Assembly: GCA_007922305.1 (NCBI GenBank)
Contig: ML677334.1
Location: 14,766,318-14,830,317, forward strand
DNA from: Dermatemys mawii
Lineage: Eukaryota > Chordata > Testudines > Dermatemydidae
Length of the DNA: 64,000 nt
Direction of reading: 5' to 3'
Under the pieces are notes generated by a model that was not told the origin of the DNA, did not search any database, and worked only from the letters and a program-made list of their open reading frames with translations. A program made the translations under genes and the position numbers. Shown one piece after another: positions 45,535-57,751 of this stretch (positions are counted from its first letter, which is position 1; the number at the start of each line of letters is the position of its first letter).

Positions 45535-45978
45535 GTTCCCTCTTTCATATAATACAAAAAGTAGGAGACATTAAATGAACTTGAAGGGCAGCCAACTTAA
45601 AACCAGTAAAAGAAAATATATTTTCACATGATGCAAACTTAGCCTGTGGAACTCATGGCCATAAGATATACATTGAAGCCAAGAGCTTAGTGTGATTTAA
45701 GAAGAGATTGGATGTGCATAGGGTTAATGTGAACCTCAAGAGTTACAGCAAAGATTTTAAAAGATCAGCAGTAGCAAAAACAAACAAACCTCAGGAATTT
45801 TGGAAGAGAGAGAAACCTTCAAGTATTGGGGCATAAGCCAATCTCCAATTATTGGAGATTGGGAAGAAACTTTCCTGGTGGGAAAGTTATTTCATAATTG
45901 TCTGCTGGAGGGTTTCTTGCATCTTCCTTTGAAGCATCTGGTACTGGCTACTGTCAGAGGCAGGATATTAGACTAGAT

Positions 45979-46302
45979 CAGGGATCATCAACTTTGACAT
46001 GTGGCCTCGCAGGGTAAGCACCCTTGGTGGGCCCGGCTGGTTTGTTTACTTGCTGCGTCCACAGTTTCGGCCAATCACAGCTCCCATTAGCTGCGGTTCA
46101 CCGCTCTAGTCCAATGGGGGCTGTAGGAAGCAGCACGGTGCTGGCTGCCGCTTCCCGCCACCTCCATTGAACCGGAGCGGTGAACCCCGGCCAGCAGGAG
46201 CCGCGGTCGGCTGAACCTGTGGACACGGCAGGTAAATGAACTGGCTGGGCCCGACAAGGGTGCTTACCCTGCAGGGCCATATGCCAACGTTACCGATCTC
46301 TG
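45979..46302. mobile_element. Foldback hAT-type element in the LINE 3' end
   Basis: It starts CAGGGATCATCAACTTTG and ends AACGTTACCGATCTCTG (inverted). LINE text reads GACTAGAT before and GATAGAT after, a TSD with one base lost. Nearly the whole element folds back: GGCCCGGCTGGTTTGTTTAC on the left pairs with the right arm, backwards GGGCCCAGCCAGTTCATTTA; the inner arms CCAATGGGGGCTG and CACCTCCATTGAACCGG also pair. GC-rich, 324 bp. Confidence 0.88.
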
Positions 46303-46345
46303 GATAGATGTACCACCAGTCTGATTCATTATTCCATTTCCTATG

Positions 46346-46569
46346 TGCTTTTGTACAGTGTCATTTTAAAAAATGCTTTAACGTTCTCCACAGTGATAGT
46401 CTCTACTGGACACATTTTATTCTAAGTGACAGATACTAGCAGATATACCGCATGTAAAGCTACAGTGTCAGCTGAGCACTTTGAATTCTATTGTTTTTCT
46501 TTGTATCCTGTCTGGATAACCCTCTGCACTGTTAATTCTTAGGCTTGTTTTCTTTCCCATTTTCCCATT
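46346..46569. other. No gene seen
   Basis: A+T-rich sequence after the LINE end. Confidence 0.45.
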
Positions 46570-46790
46570 TTTCTAATATTCTCATAACATTCATTTCTCC
46601 CTGGGCTTTTATTTAACATGAACATTTTTAAATTTTGTTTGTCACATATCAAACTGTTTATTCAATAACTCAGCCCTTTTCTAACTCTCCGTGATGTTTA
46701 CCACTCTCATCGTTTTGTGTCTTTAGTAACTTTAACTGTCCAGACTATTTATGCACAGTAAAAACAGTGGAGAATCTCCTCAATAAACTC
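46570..46790 (-). mobile_element. Possible old CR1-type RT fragment, minus strand
   Basis: The order TTTGTTTGTCACATATCAAA, CAATAACTCAGCCCTT and ATCGTTTTGTGTCTTTAGTA resembles minus-strand CR1 RT text of the kind seen at 51280-51460, with heavy decay. Weak. Confidence 0.3.
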
Positions 46791-47344
46791 TCACAGCTAA
46801 GGTAGGGTTGTTTTTTTCCCCCCTCAGAAATGCTTTCCTTCTGCCTTTCAATTAACTTTTTATACATTTCCATGTTGTACTTTGGATCTGTGTAGTTTAG
46901 GGCTTCAGCAACAGCCTGTCATGTGAAATTCTAAGAAAAGCAACTTTAAAATGCATACAAATTATGTCTCAGATACATAATGGCAGACAAGACACTATCA
47001 GCCTTTGCTACCCTCCTCTTGAAAAGCTCTAAGTTGGCTATTGAGGAAAGTCAGACAAGGAGTTAGTAAGGAATGACATATTACACTTCCGCCTCACTTC
47101 TGTGGTTAACTGCATCTCTGACCTTCTCAATGATCTGCTTAAGAGCCCCCTTTGGATCTAGAGCCTCACATCCCTCTCCCTCCAGGCCAGGGATTTAAGG
47201 ATCTACTATGGAATCTACATGGAATCTACTGTGACTATCCCGGCAGGTCTGACCATTATCCAGCACCAATGTCAGAGATAATGACAGTGACAATGACGAT
47301 GTTTAACAGCGACTAGCCAGCTTTCACAGAGCACAGTACATTTA
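46791..47344. other. No gene seen
   Basis: Unique-looking; GGAATCTAC is repeated at 47209 and 47220. GACAGTGACAATGACGATG is a short imperfect repeat near 47282. Confidence 0.45.
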
Positions 47345-49512
47345 TTTTAGGACAAAATAAAGGACAGAAAAAACCTAAAATATGTTTGATTTTGACTCCC
47401 TTAGGGATTTGATGGGCAGGATCCCCTGCGAGGCTAATATAGGGGGAAAGGAGTCCAAGAGAGCTGGCTGTATTTTAAAGAAGCCTTATTGAGGAAGTAG
47501 GAACAAACCATCCCAGTGTGCAGAAAGAATAGCAAACATGGCAAGAAACCAAGTTGGCTTAACAGTGAAATCTTTGAGCTTAAACACAAAAAGGAAGCCT
47601 CCAAGAAATGGAAACTTGGACACATGACTAGGGATATGAATAAAAAATATTGCTTGACCATGTTGGGGTGTAATCAGGAAGGCCAAGGTACAATTGGAGT
47701 TGCAGATAGCAAGGGACATGAAGGATAACAAAAAGGTTTCTACAGGTATGTTAGCAACAAGAAAAAGGTCAGGGAAAGTGTGGGACCATTAATGAATGGG
47801 GGAGGCAACCTAGTGACAGATGATGTGGAAAAAGCTAAAATACTCAATGCTTTCTTTGCCTTGAGCTTCACAGAAAGTGTCAGCTTCCACACTGCAGTCT
47901 TGCGCAACACAGTATGGAGAGGAAATGAGCAGTGAAAGAAAGGTTAAGGAAAATTTAGAAAAGCTGGACATACACCAGTCTATGGGTCCAGATCTAATGC
48001 ATCCGAGGGTGATGAGAGAATTGGCTGATGTAATTGCAGAGCCACTGGCCATTATCTTTGAAAGTAGTTATCGGGGGAGGTCCTGGACAATTGGAAAAAA
48101 TCAAATATAGTGTCTCTGTTTTAAAAAGGGAAGAAGGGTATCCTCGGGAACTACAGACTCGTAGGCCTCACCCCAGACCCTGGAAAAAAAACATAGAGCA
48201 GGTCCTCAAGGAAAGCCTTTTAAAGCACTTGGAGGATAGGTAGGTGATCAGGAACAGTCAACTTGGATTCACCAATGGCAAGTCATGCCTGACCAACCTG
48301 ATCACCTTCTATGATGAGATAACTGGCTCTGTGGATATGGAGAAAGCAGTGGACGTGATATATTTTTACTCTAGCAAAGATTTTGAGATGGTCTCTCACA
48401 GTATTCTTGCCAGCAAGTTAAAAAAGTATGGATTGGATGTATGGACTATAAGGTGGATAGAAAGCTGGCTAGATTGTCAGGCTCAATGGGTAGTGATCAA
48501 TGGCTCAGTGTCTAGTTGGCAGCCAATATCAAGCGGAGTGCCCCAGAGGTTGGTCCTGGGGCCAGTTTTGTTCAAGATCTTTATTAATGATCTAGATAAT
48601 GGGATGGATTGCACCTTCAGCAAGTTTGCAGATGACAGTTAGCTGAGGGAAGAGGTAGATATGCTGGAAGGTAGGGATAGGGTCCAGAGTGACCTAGACA
48701 AATTGGAGGATTAGGCTAAAAGAAATCTGATGAAGTTCAACTAGAATAAGTGCAGACTCTTGCACTTAGGATGGAAGAATCTTATGGACTGCTACAGGCT
48801 AGGGACCGACTGGCTAAGCAACAGTTCTGCAGAAAAGGACCTGGGGATAGAGGACCAGTGGATGAAAAGCTGGATATGAGTCAACAGTGTGCCCTCATTC
48901 CCAAGAAGGCCAATGGCATATTGGGCTGCATTAACAGCATTTGACAGCAGACTGAAGGAAGTAATTATTCCCCTCTATTTGCCACTGGTGAGGCCACATC
49001 TGGAGTACTGCTTCCAGTTTTGGTCCCCTCCACTACGGAAGGGATGTGGACAAATAGGAGAGAGTCCAGCAGAGGGCCACAAAAATGATCAGGAGTCTGG
49101 GTCACTTGATTTACAAGGAGAGGCTGAGGGAACTGGACTTGTTTAGTCTGCAGAAGAGAAAAGTGAGGGGGAATTTGATAGCAGCTTTCAACTACCTGAA
49201 GGAAGGCTTCAAAGAGGATGGAGCTAGGCTGTTCTCAGTGGTGGCAGATGACAGAACAAGGAGCAATGGTCTCGAGTTGCAGTTGGGGAGGTCCAGGTTG
49301 GATATTAAGAAACACTATTTCACTAGGAGGGTGGTGAAGCACTGTAATGGGTTACTTAGGGAGGTGGTGGAATCTCTATTTGTAGAGGTTTTTAAGGCTT
49401 GGCTTGACAAAACCCTGGCTGGGATGATTTAGTTGGTGTTGGTCCTGCTTTGAGCATCGGGGGAGACTAGGTGACCTCCTGAGGTCTCTTCCAATCCTAA
49501 TCTTCTGTGATT
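47345..49512 (+). mobile_element. CR1 LINE, longest copy: endonuclease/RT linker to 3' end
   Basis: It begins in the linker (QEQTIPVCRK-like, CRKNSKHGKKPSWLNSEI), then [45 protein letters not shown], a [11 protein letters not shown] block replacing [26 protein letters not shown], and FADD (48625-48636), with the ADD intact but a stop two codons later. The C-terminal [48 protein letters not shown] and VFKAWLDKTLAGM blocks follow. The 3' end is CCAATCCTAATCTTCTGTGA near 49492-49511. Frameshifts and stops break it into pieces of at most 132 codons. Confidence 0.94.
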
Positions 49513-51279
49513 CAATTAAAACAATACACAGTATCCACACACGTTAAGATCCCTAGGTCAATGTAACCCAGTTTCCACATGGAGACCCTGATGTGTTCCT
49601 AAAGTCCTTCAAATTTAGTAAGATTTTTCCTGATGGTTACAATTTCATTTCAGTTCACAGATTAAAAAGAAGGTCTCTGACTCATGTCAGCCTCCCCTTT
49701 TATATAAGAAGTCAGTTCTTTGTCTAAAGGGCATCTTCAACTAGTCTGCACCAGTGTATGCAATTCCCGCTAGTGGGTGAGACTTCTCTGGAGTTGTGTA
49801 TCTGTAATTGCTCCCCCACAACTTATTGATTTTTAGTTCCTAGAGGAAGTTTGGTATCCCTCTCCCATGGGGCTAGAACACAATCCACAGAGAAATAGAT
49901 ACATATAGATACAAAAGTTTATGAATAATCCCTTGGCCTTTAGCATCTGGCAGATCTCAATATAGTAGTTGCTTGAAGATTGTCCCCTGGGCACAGGCCC
50001 AGGGCCAGAGAATCTCCCCTTTCTCCCTGCTGCTCCACCACAGCAACTCTCTTTTGCTATAAGAAACCCCAGGCTTTACCCAACAAATGCCTTGGATCCC
50101 CAGTAGTTTGTTATAGCAAAGATTTACTGTACATTTAGGGACTGAATATTCAGCCATTGGAATCTCTGATAAAATTGCCATTGCCTTTTCATAGGAGCAG
50201 GATTTGGCCTGTACTGTACAGAAGCATTCATTGAATACGTTAATTGTTCTGCCGTTCTTTATCATTTCATTTACGGTTCTCTACCTCCATCATGGTGCAG
50301 TGCTACACAGAGTAAGTGACATACCATAACAAGACAACTGGACTTAAGCAGTGGTCAGAGCAACCTTCATAACAAATTCTAGCCACTTAGAATTATTTGT
50401 AAACCTGACATTTTGATATACTACATTCAAAAGAAATTCTCTCTCTCTCTCTCTCTCAATGGCCCAAAATAACTCAGTTGGTTGAGCCACACCAGACAGT
50501 TCTTTCTGCTTGATCTACTAATGTATGTGTTGCTAGCAAAGATCATGCTGCATTTGTTCTGCACAAATTTTGTTTCTATGTACCATATAAGTTACATTAT
50601 TATTTAAAATATTAAATATTAATTACATAGAAATATAGGAATGGCTATAACAGAACCAAACAATAGTCCATGGCTATTCAACATTTTTTCTACAACATTG
50701 GCCAATGGCATAAGGAGTCACATGGTCAAAGGGGTCTCAACTAGAGTTGGTTTAAAAAGTAATATGTGCAAAAATGTTTGTTTTTTAATTTTCCTTTAAA
50801 ATTCATTTTTTAAATTTCCTCACCAGCTATCAGACTATTTAAAAAAAATCAGTCAATCAATACAAAGTTTATAATGAATTTCAAGAAACATGTTTCCCCA
50901 CTTAAAGGCCACTTATGTACTTAAATAAGAACTCAATTCAGGAACTCATTTGTGAAAATCTTAGACTTATTATCTCTCCCTCAACCATTACAGGCTCACA
51001 TACTCAGGTGCCCAGTCACATTATGAACAGGTTTCCCAAACTTCTGCCAATAAAATCTTCACCTCACCATTACATTTTTCAGTGATAAAGGAGTTCTGCA
51101 CATGGATAAAATGCAAAATTGAGCCCCTGATCTTTTTGCCATGATTAATAAAATCTAATATTTTATTTGTTGTTGTTGTTTAATCTATGGATGAACATTG
51201 AACAGATTTCTCTATTCATCTATCCTTGACGATGTCCAAATACTTCTGTGGGAGATTCCAATGAATTCAGAACCCATTA
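49513..51279. other. About 1.8 kb without recognised gene
   Basis: A+T-rich. (CT)n at 50440-50458. The minus frame 50265-49957 has no recognised domain. Confidence 0.45.
50440..50458 (+). repeat. (CT)n microsatellite
   Basis: Uninterrupted CT dinucleotides, about nine units. Confidence 0.9.
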
Positions 51280-51460
51280 CTATGCATGATCAGTTTACAT
51301 TGCTGACTTCAGTGTGTGTTACCTTGCACTCATCTATGCTTAAACTCATCAGTCATCATGTTTCCCAATTATCTGCTTTTTGCTTAGTCTTGTGTTGTTC
51401 CTCATAGATACTCCCAGTATAAACTAACCTAAATAATTTTATTTCTTCGGATTTTCCCTA
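51280..51460 (-). mobile_element. CR1-type RT fragment, minus strand
   Basis: The plus strand reads GTGTGTTACCTTGCACTCAT, CATGTTTCCCAATTATCTGC, AGTCTTGTGTTGTTCCTCAT in the order of minus-strand CR1 RT sequence (CATTTTGTTGCCCAATCAC in fresher copies). Decayed, no open frame. Confidence 0.55.
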
Positions 51461-53338
51461 GACATTTTCTTCTCAATAATACACACTTTTTGTCAGTTAC
51501 CAAAATTCTAAAAATTTACTAGATACCAAATACAAATTTGGGTGATAAAATATTTTCTGAAGTATGCATTTTATGATTAATTTACATATCTTCAGTGCTT
51601 TCTGAAAATTTTCCTATGGAACATTTTTCTGTCAGAAAATACTATCTTGTCAATATCGAAAATTTCCATGGGAACTTGATAATTTTGACAAAATTTTGTT
51701 TTGAAATTTGTTTTCATTTTAAAATTATAGATCATAATATAATATAAAAATAAAGCCAGATTGGAACATTATGCTTTGATTTTATTGACTCAAAATGATT
51801 TTTTGAAAGTTTAGTTTCAGAGGAAATTTTTGATTTTTTTTTTTAAATTGTGATTTAGAACAAAATGAAAACAAACCTTTGAATGTTGGAATTTCCCATG
51901 CAATGGAAATGCTTAGTTTTCACTACCTCTGTGTTGTCATTGTGATCTACCGTGCTGCCTGTGTTTTATTACTACTTTGCTCCAGTAGGACTCATAAGCT
52001 TTTTCTTCATAATGCACATATGGCCCTACGGGGGGTCATGATTGAGCTATGGGTGTTCACTGAATGAAACAGGCATTCTGAAGGGATTTAAAGGGAAAGA
52101 AGACAGGGTATAAGAAGGAGGAAGAAAGAGAGGGAATAGGAAATGGAGAGGATGAGAAGAGGAGGATCAGAGGGACATATACATAATTTAAAAAAAATAA
52201 AGCAAGGACACCTCAGAGATGTCACCAGGGTGTAAAATGGTGGAATGTTGGGAATAAAATTAAGAGACAGACTCTGGAACAATCCAAAATTGAGATATTC
52301 CAAATAAGACTAGGTAAAGCAGGCCTCTTTATAATGTACATGGTCTGTATGTACAGCATGCTATTTCTACCATACCTGGGTTGTATATATGCCTAGTAAT
52401 ACCTGTATTGGAGCATCTGTTATGGAGTTTGACTAAGAGTTCAATAAAATACCAAACCTAGCTGCAAGCTTGTATTGCCAGGCTTTCACATGTTTAATTA
52501 CTGAGGTGACTTTACCCTTTTCTCAACAAGCTTGAGATCCATACCATATTTTTTAAAAAATCGCTGTATCTTGTGTTATTGTTCTCTTGCTTGTCTCCAG
52601 GGGACATGTTTATACCCCTTTTGCCTTTGTTTATTTGGCTCATCCCAGTTTAATTCACTGTACAGTATTTTTATGGATTCCTTTATATTACACTCCTACC
52701 TGTCTCAACACTCACACTATTTTTTTTCCTATCATTTTGGAACATCCAGCAGTTCAGGAATATGAGTAAGTCTGGGAGAAACCAACTGGTTTTGCTTACT
52801 ATGAGCTTTGGTGAACATTTTCATTGGGCTTCATTCATACAATTTTTTTTACCCAGAAATTTTACTGAATTTCATATAAACTCATAAATTTAAGAGGAAA
52901 ATGCTGATGAAAACACCTAAATCCAGCAAATATCATTCTTTTTGTTATGAAACCCATAAATGTCTCCTGCTTTTCCTTCTCCCCAGGAGAAGGCCAAAGA
53001 ATCTTTAGGCCAAAGAATCCATATGGACACATTGAACCCTTAGCACAAGTGAACATTTGATCCACCAGACTCTGGTACAGAAGGTCAATGACAGAAAATA
53101 GATTACCTAACTGGTTCCCTCAGTTGCCTGCTTAGAAATTTCCATTTGGGCAACTGGAGCTGTGAACAGAAACAAATGTATGGGCTTGCCATAGATGGAA
53201 TACGATGTCAGAGACAGGTAGGAGATGGCCAGAGGGGGCATATTATGGGTAAGCAAAAAGGAGTGGGACTTAGTCACTGATGTCGAAGGAGCGGGATAGG
53301 TCCTAACATAGGCATCTTACACAAGAACCTGTGAAACC
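51461..53338. other. About 1.9 kb without recognised gene
   Basis: 51590-51860 is rich in GAAAATTTTC / TTTTGACAAAATTTTG words with inverted character, perhaps an A+T-rich MITE. An AATAAAATACC string lies near 52443. The 77-codon frame 52532-52765 has no recognised domain. Confidence 0.4.
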
Positions 53339-54479
53339 TAAGGGTTAGTTTCACATTAGAGCATAGTAATGCCTGACTTTTAGGTCTCTGCTGCCTAGCG
53401 GTATTCATAATCCCAAGTTAGGCACTCAGGTTCCCTCTAATGCACGGCGAAACTTAGAAGCCTAAAAGAGGATTCTCAGAAGCTAGCACATTGAAAAGGG
53501 AGCTGCCTAAGTTAGTCAATAGGAAATGCTCAGGGGCAGGACCTAAGCCTTGCCGATCAGTTGGAGTTGGATGCCTAAGCCAGGAAACTCTGGCCCAATC
53601 TTTACTCAATATTCACATCCATGAAGCTTTTCCTGGAGTCAGGCACAAAAAGCCACGTCAGCTATTTCCCAAGGGAACAAAAGGAGGAGGGGCCTTCCTC
53701 TTTTAAATCCAGTAGCCCAGTAGCCAGACCCCACATGCAGAATGTGGTAGACCCAGTTTCAAATTCCCATTCTGCCTGATGTAAGGCAGGGACTTAAATT
53801 CTGGTCTCCCACATTGCAGAGGAAAGCCCGAACAACTGGGCTATAGGAGGGTGCTTGGCAGGGAGGTGATCAGTCTCTCCCATTGAAGTTGTTCCACTTT
53901 GTATGAAATACTGACTAATATGGAGAGAAAGAGGGAGGGTGGACGGGGGAGAATGAATGGTCCTATAGCCCAGTAGTTAGGGCATTTAAGGAGGTGATAG
54001 ACCTGGATTTAAGTCCCTACTCTGAATCAGGCAGAATGCAGTTTTGACCCTGGATCTCTCACATCCTGAGTAAGAATTCTAACTATTGGATCTAAGAGAA
54101 GTGCAACCACCTCCTTCTTGATGTCTTTTGTTGGGGGTTAGGTATGTTTTGGAAATGCCTATTGGATCAAGCCTCACAGGCAAAATTGGCAGGGGAAATG
54201 CCTAGTCTGTGAATTCTGCCAGGGTTTAGGGCACAAGATAATCACTAATCCTCTCTGCAGTGTCAGGACTTAAGCAGCTTTGCATCTGCTCCCCAGCAGA
54301 AATTTGTGTGCCTAGGGGACTTAACTGATGCAGACTTATGATCCATAGGAATTTATGCACCTACTGGGTTACGTGCAGCTGGGCATTGATTTTGTGAATA
54401 TCAATGTCTCTAAACGTTAGACTTGGGTGTATAAAGGAGCAGACTGATATCTAAATTCTCATTGTGAATCTAGCCCTAA
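53339..54479. mobile_element. 1.1-kb inverted-repeat DNA element with tRNA-like segments
   Basis: The left end TAAGGGTTAGTTTCACATTA resembles the right end read backwards, TAGGGCTAGATTCACAATGA. TTAGGCACTCAGG (53424) and TAAGCAGCTTTGC-type words mark the TAGGCACCTAA family. The centre holds two tRNA-like blocks in foldback arrangement: TAGCCCAGTAGTTAGGGCAT with GGATTTAAGTCCC (53965-54025), and an inverted partner at 53710-53850 ending CAACTGGGCTATAGG. No transposase or TSD recognised. Confidence 0.55.
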
Positions 54480-55584
54480 GACTGCTAATGATTGGCTGGA
54501 GCCTCACTTATGATTTTTTTCCTTCCATAGATGTGTGCGTGTACGCATGTGTATGTAAGTAACTCATAATAGAACCTTAACTATGGAATTTCATGACTCT
54601 GTATGTGTTTTAAATTCTCATTCTAAGTATTGCGTTAATGATTTATATGCATTTTGCTCTTTTCTTAAGAAATTGTCTTACAGAATTGGCAAGGGAAAGC
54701 TTCTAAAACCCACCCCTCCTTTTAATGTTTTCTACCCCTGTCATCTCTAACTGTTGAGTCATCCACCCATTAGTAAAGTGGGAGTTGTAGGGGAAGAGAG
54801 ATTTAGCTGAAATATAGTTATGGGCAAAACTGTACTGCAATAACTATCAGAAATGATATTTTGTAGTTTTGATACAGTGAGTCTCTTTTAAAAACAGTGA
54901 ATAAGGGAAGATAACAATTGTTTAATAAAATCACATCAGCACTAAGTAATAACAGAAATATGGCATTAAGCAATGACATTAAGAAACCACTAGATTTAGA
55001 TTTTACCCATGGACCATCTCTAAAATGGCTCAAACCAAAAACCCAGAACCAATGCTGGTGGTGCTGCTTGAGTCCATCTCTGCTGTGCTTCCATAACAAA
55101 GGGCAAAACATGCACTTGAAGTTTAAAAATGACATCATTTTAGATTTAGGAGATTTGTGGGTTGCTGAGCGTACGAACAGGAAGAGTGCTGAAATTTTAA
55201 TGTACAATACATAGAAAATAGAAAAGATCACAATTTGATAAATACATTGATCCGGAGCAATTTGAGTGTTACACACTTTGTTACTCCCTATTTAAGCTGA
55301 TTTAACTCATCTGAAATGGTATATGTTAGTTAGGATGTAAGTAATGGAAGTCCTTATGCCTGAATGCACAAGACCTATGGCAGTATCATTGGCATGTAGG
55401 ACTGCTACCTGGATTTTTGAATACACATTTACACTGTACTACTTTCTTGATTGAGCATCTAGATCTTTTGATCATTTTGGTAGGGCAATTCTGCAACTGT
55501 TCACTTTGGACTTCCCAGCCCACCTTCCTCCTAATGCATATTGCACTCCAACAAATAGGTCACTGAAGAGCCCAACCAAGAAGG
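54480..55584. other. About 1.1 kb without recognised gene
   Basis: Includes the longest open frame in the window (152 codons, minus, 55276-54818). It is Leu/Phe-rich with no recognised motif, overlaps an opposing frame (54918-55214), and sits in A+T-rich DNA, so I take it as chance. Confidence 0.45.
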
Positions 55585-55880
55585 AAAAGGAAAGGGTTAC
55601 TCACTGTTGTAACTGTGGTTCTTCAAGTATGTTGTGTGAATATTCACCCTGCCTGCCCAACTTCCATTCTTTCTCAAAATTCTACTCTTCTAGGACTGGG
55701 GGTTGGTGGAATGATTTCAGGCAGCTTTGGCCCCACAGCCATTTTATAACTCTGCCACATGTATTCTGTGCCAAAAGTGGATGATGGTGAGATTCCAATA
55801 GCTATTTTTCCCAGAAGGTTTCCTAAGCTCAGCGGCAACTGGAGTTGCCTCCCACATGCAAGAATATGTGGAGGCAATGG
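55585..55880. repeat. Dispersed repeat fragment (GGTTACTCACTGTTGTAACT)
   Basis: The start GGTTACTCACTGTTGTAACT followed by TGGTTCTTCAAGTATGTTGT is a block I recognise from many reptile loci. Its class is unknown to me. The right boundary is approximate. Confidence 0.4.
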
Positions 55881-57355
55881 TCTAAATATAACCAATTTCC
55901 TAATTGTTTTTTCATGAGCATCACTTCATTCTGTTTTTGTAGATCCCATTCTCTGAATGTCTAAATCAGTTTTCTAAAAAAACCCAGCCAACTAAGCTAG
56001 AATTCATGGCTTGTTTTCTTCTACAGCATGAATTATTTCAGCACAAAAAGAGCCAAACCAAGATACTGTACCTAGATGGCTTTACAACTCAATAGCTACC
56101 CCAGGTAGGAATTGTAAAATGAAGTCCTTTTAGTTAATTATTATTGCAGATGGAGTTTGCCTTAGAGATATTACTGTGCAAGGACATACAGAACTGTCTA
56201 CTCTTCTATCTCTGTGCAAATATGAAAAAAAGAACAGATTAAAACAAAGTAGAAGGAAACAATGAACCCTGTATAATAAGAGATGACACATTTATAATTT
56301 CTTTTCAAACACAAACATTACAATCTCGTATCTGTTACTATGATTTGAAGAATCTGAATTAATGAACAGCACATTGAATCTCCATTCCAGATAACTAAGA
56401 CTTGAAGGTTGTGCAGTATGGCATCTGAAAGCTAATTATCCACTGATTTTTGTAATAAAGATCTTGTAATAAAGATTTAATGTATGACTCTGGGGGCACA
56501 AGAATCTGAGCATACTTAATATCCCTATTCCTCAAACAGGTACCTCCACTACTAATTTAGGACCTAAACTTGCGTCCCTACCTCATTTGATTAACCCTTA
56601 TTCTCATGAGTAGCTCCACTGAAATCGGTGCACAGAGACCTCCTTTGTTCCTTCATCTGGCCTATTTGTTAGCAGCCCAAAAGTTGTTCATGAAACACAG
56701 ATAGTTATTTTACTGTACTGGAATCTGAAACTGTGCAATTTTTTAATGATTTTTCATTGTGAAGGAATGTCACTGTTCTCAAGTTAACTTTAAAATCTTT
56801 TGGAGTCCATTGTAATATTTTTTTGGCAAAAGTACAGACAGTGTTATTTTTTGTCCTTTTTAATAATAACAGTCTTTGAAATAAGAATGAGGCAAGCTGC
56901 CCAGTGAAGAGAAAAGAAAATTAGATGTAATTTATTCTTGTGGGATAGAAATTAACAAGTTGTGGTGATCAATACAGTCTCAGTACATCAGCACAATGAA
57001 AATGTCATGGTTCCTCAAAATAACTAGGATAATAAAATATTAGTGATAATGCAGCAGCTCCTCATTATGAACTAACTAGAGAGGCAATAAAGTAATTGGG
57101 GAGTTCTGGCATTATTATGACAACCAGAGTGAATCTTGAACAGGAACAAAGGACTGCTCTACTAAAGACAACAACTGTGACTCCTCAGATATCCTTTTTT
57201 CTGTCCTGAGCCCTTACCCTGACACATGCCCCTGAACTGGTGAACAAGGACTGCAAAAGCATGCAGCACTCCTCCCAGTGAGTTTTAGCAAGCTCTCTGC
57301 AGACACTCAGCTAGAGAAAATTTAATATATAATGTTTGGGTAAACAAGAATGGAA
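55881..57355. other. About 1.5 kb without recognised gene
   Basis: A+T-rich; a duplicated TAATAAAGAT at 56453 and 56467. Nothing else recognised. Confidence 0.45.
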
Positions 57356-57475
57356 GGATGGTCCAGTGGTCAGAGTGCTATTATGTGATTTAGGAGACCA
57401 GGATCACTTCCCTGCTCTGCCACAGAATTTCTATGTGACCCGGTATGTTGAAGAGTAGGATGTCCCAGGTCCCGC
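57356..57475 (+). mobile_element. MIR-like SINE, tRNA-related head
   Basis: TGGTCCAGTGGTCAGAGTGC resembles a Pol III A box region; GGATCACTTCCCTGCTCTGC-CACAG and TATGTGACC follow in MIR order (B box degraded). The 3' part is absent here; a separate 3' half lies at 58985. Confidence 0.6.
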
Positions 57476-57751
57476 AATGGATAAGATCTTAGTGATACCC
57501 TTGTTTACTTTTACACCATTAAACAGTTAGGTATGATTTTGGGGTTATCCCATGTTATCAATCACCATTAAAAATCTGTTTAACCTTTTATTAAAAATAC
57601 AGAAAAAGGAGGGGAAATAATTAAAGCATTTGAAATGTCAAATATTAAGTGACTTTCATTTTAATAGTATCCCTTAGGTCTTTTCCCTTTAACTGTTTTG
57701 TTTACTTATAGGGAGAAAGCTATGTTTGACCGTCTTTTAGATGGTAGTATA
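57476..57751. other. No gene seen
   Basis: A+T-rich sequence between the SINE and the PLE. Confidence 0.45.

Larger units (their letters stand above)
44365..46345 (+). mobile_element. CR1-type LINE (second subfamily), 3' part, split by two insertions
   Basis: Segment 1 (44365-44545) matches the CR1 thumb region: GTTCAGAGATGGATGACAAG, then CATATGAAGAGAGATTGAAA. Segment 2 (45535-45978) resumes with TAATACAAAAAGTAGGAGAC, TTTTCACATGATGCAAACTT, CTGTGGAACTCATGGCCA and AGGATATTAGACTAGAT. Segment 3 (46303-46345) is the terminal TAGATGTACCACCAGTCTGA and TTCCTATG. This is the subfamily whose 3' end also occurs on the minus strand at 60853-61022. The two interruptions are at 44546-45534 and 45979-46302. 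Confidence 0.75.

Noticed and set aside
45979..46302. microRNA precursor
   Set aside because: The hairpin is far too long and is explained by a foldback transposon with TSD; kept only as a possible small-RNA source.
54818..55276. 152-codon minus-strand open frame, the longest in the window
   Set aside because: Leu/Phe-rich with no motif, overlaps an opposing frame, and lies in A+T-rich DNA. No splice or transcript evidence can be seen.
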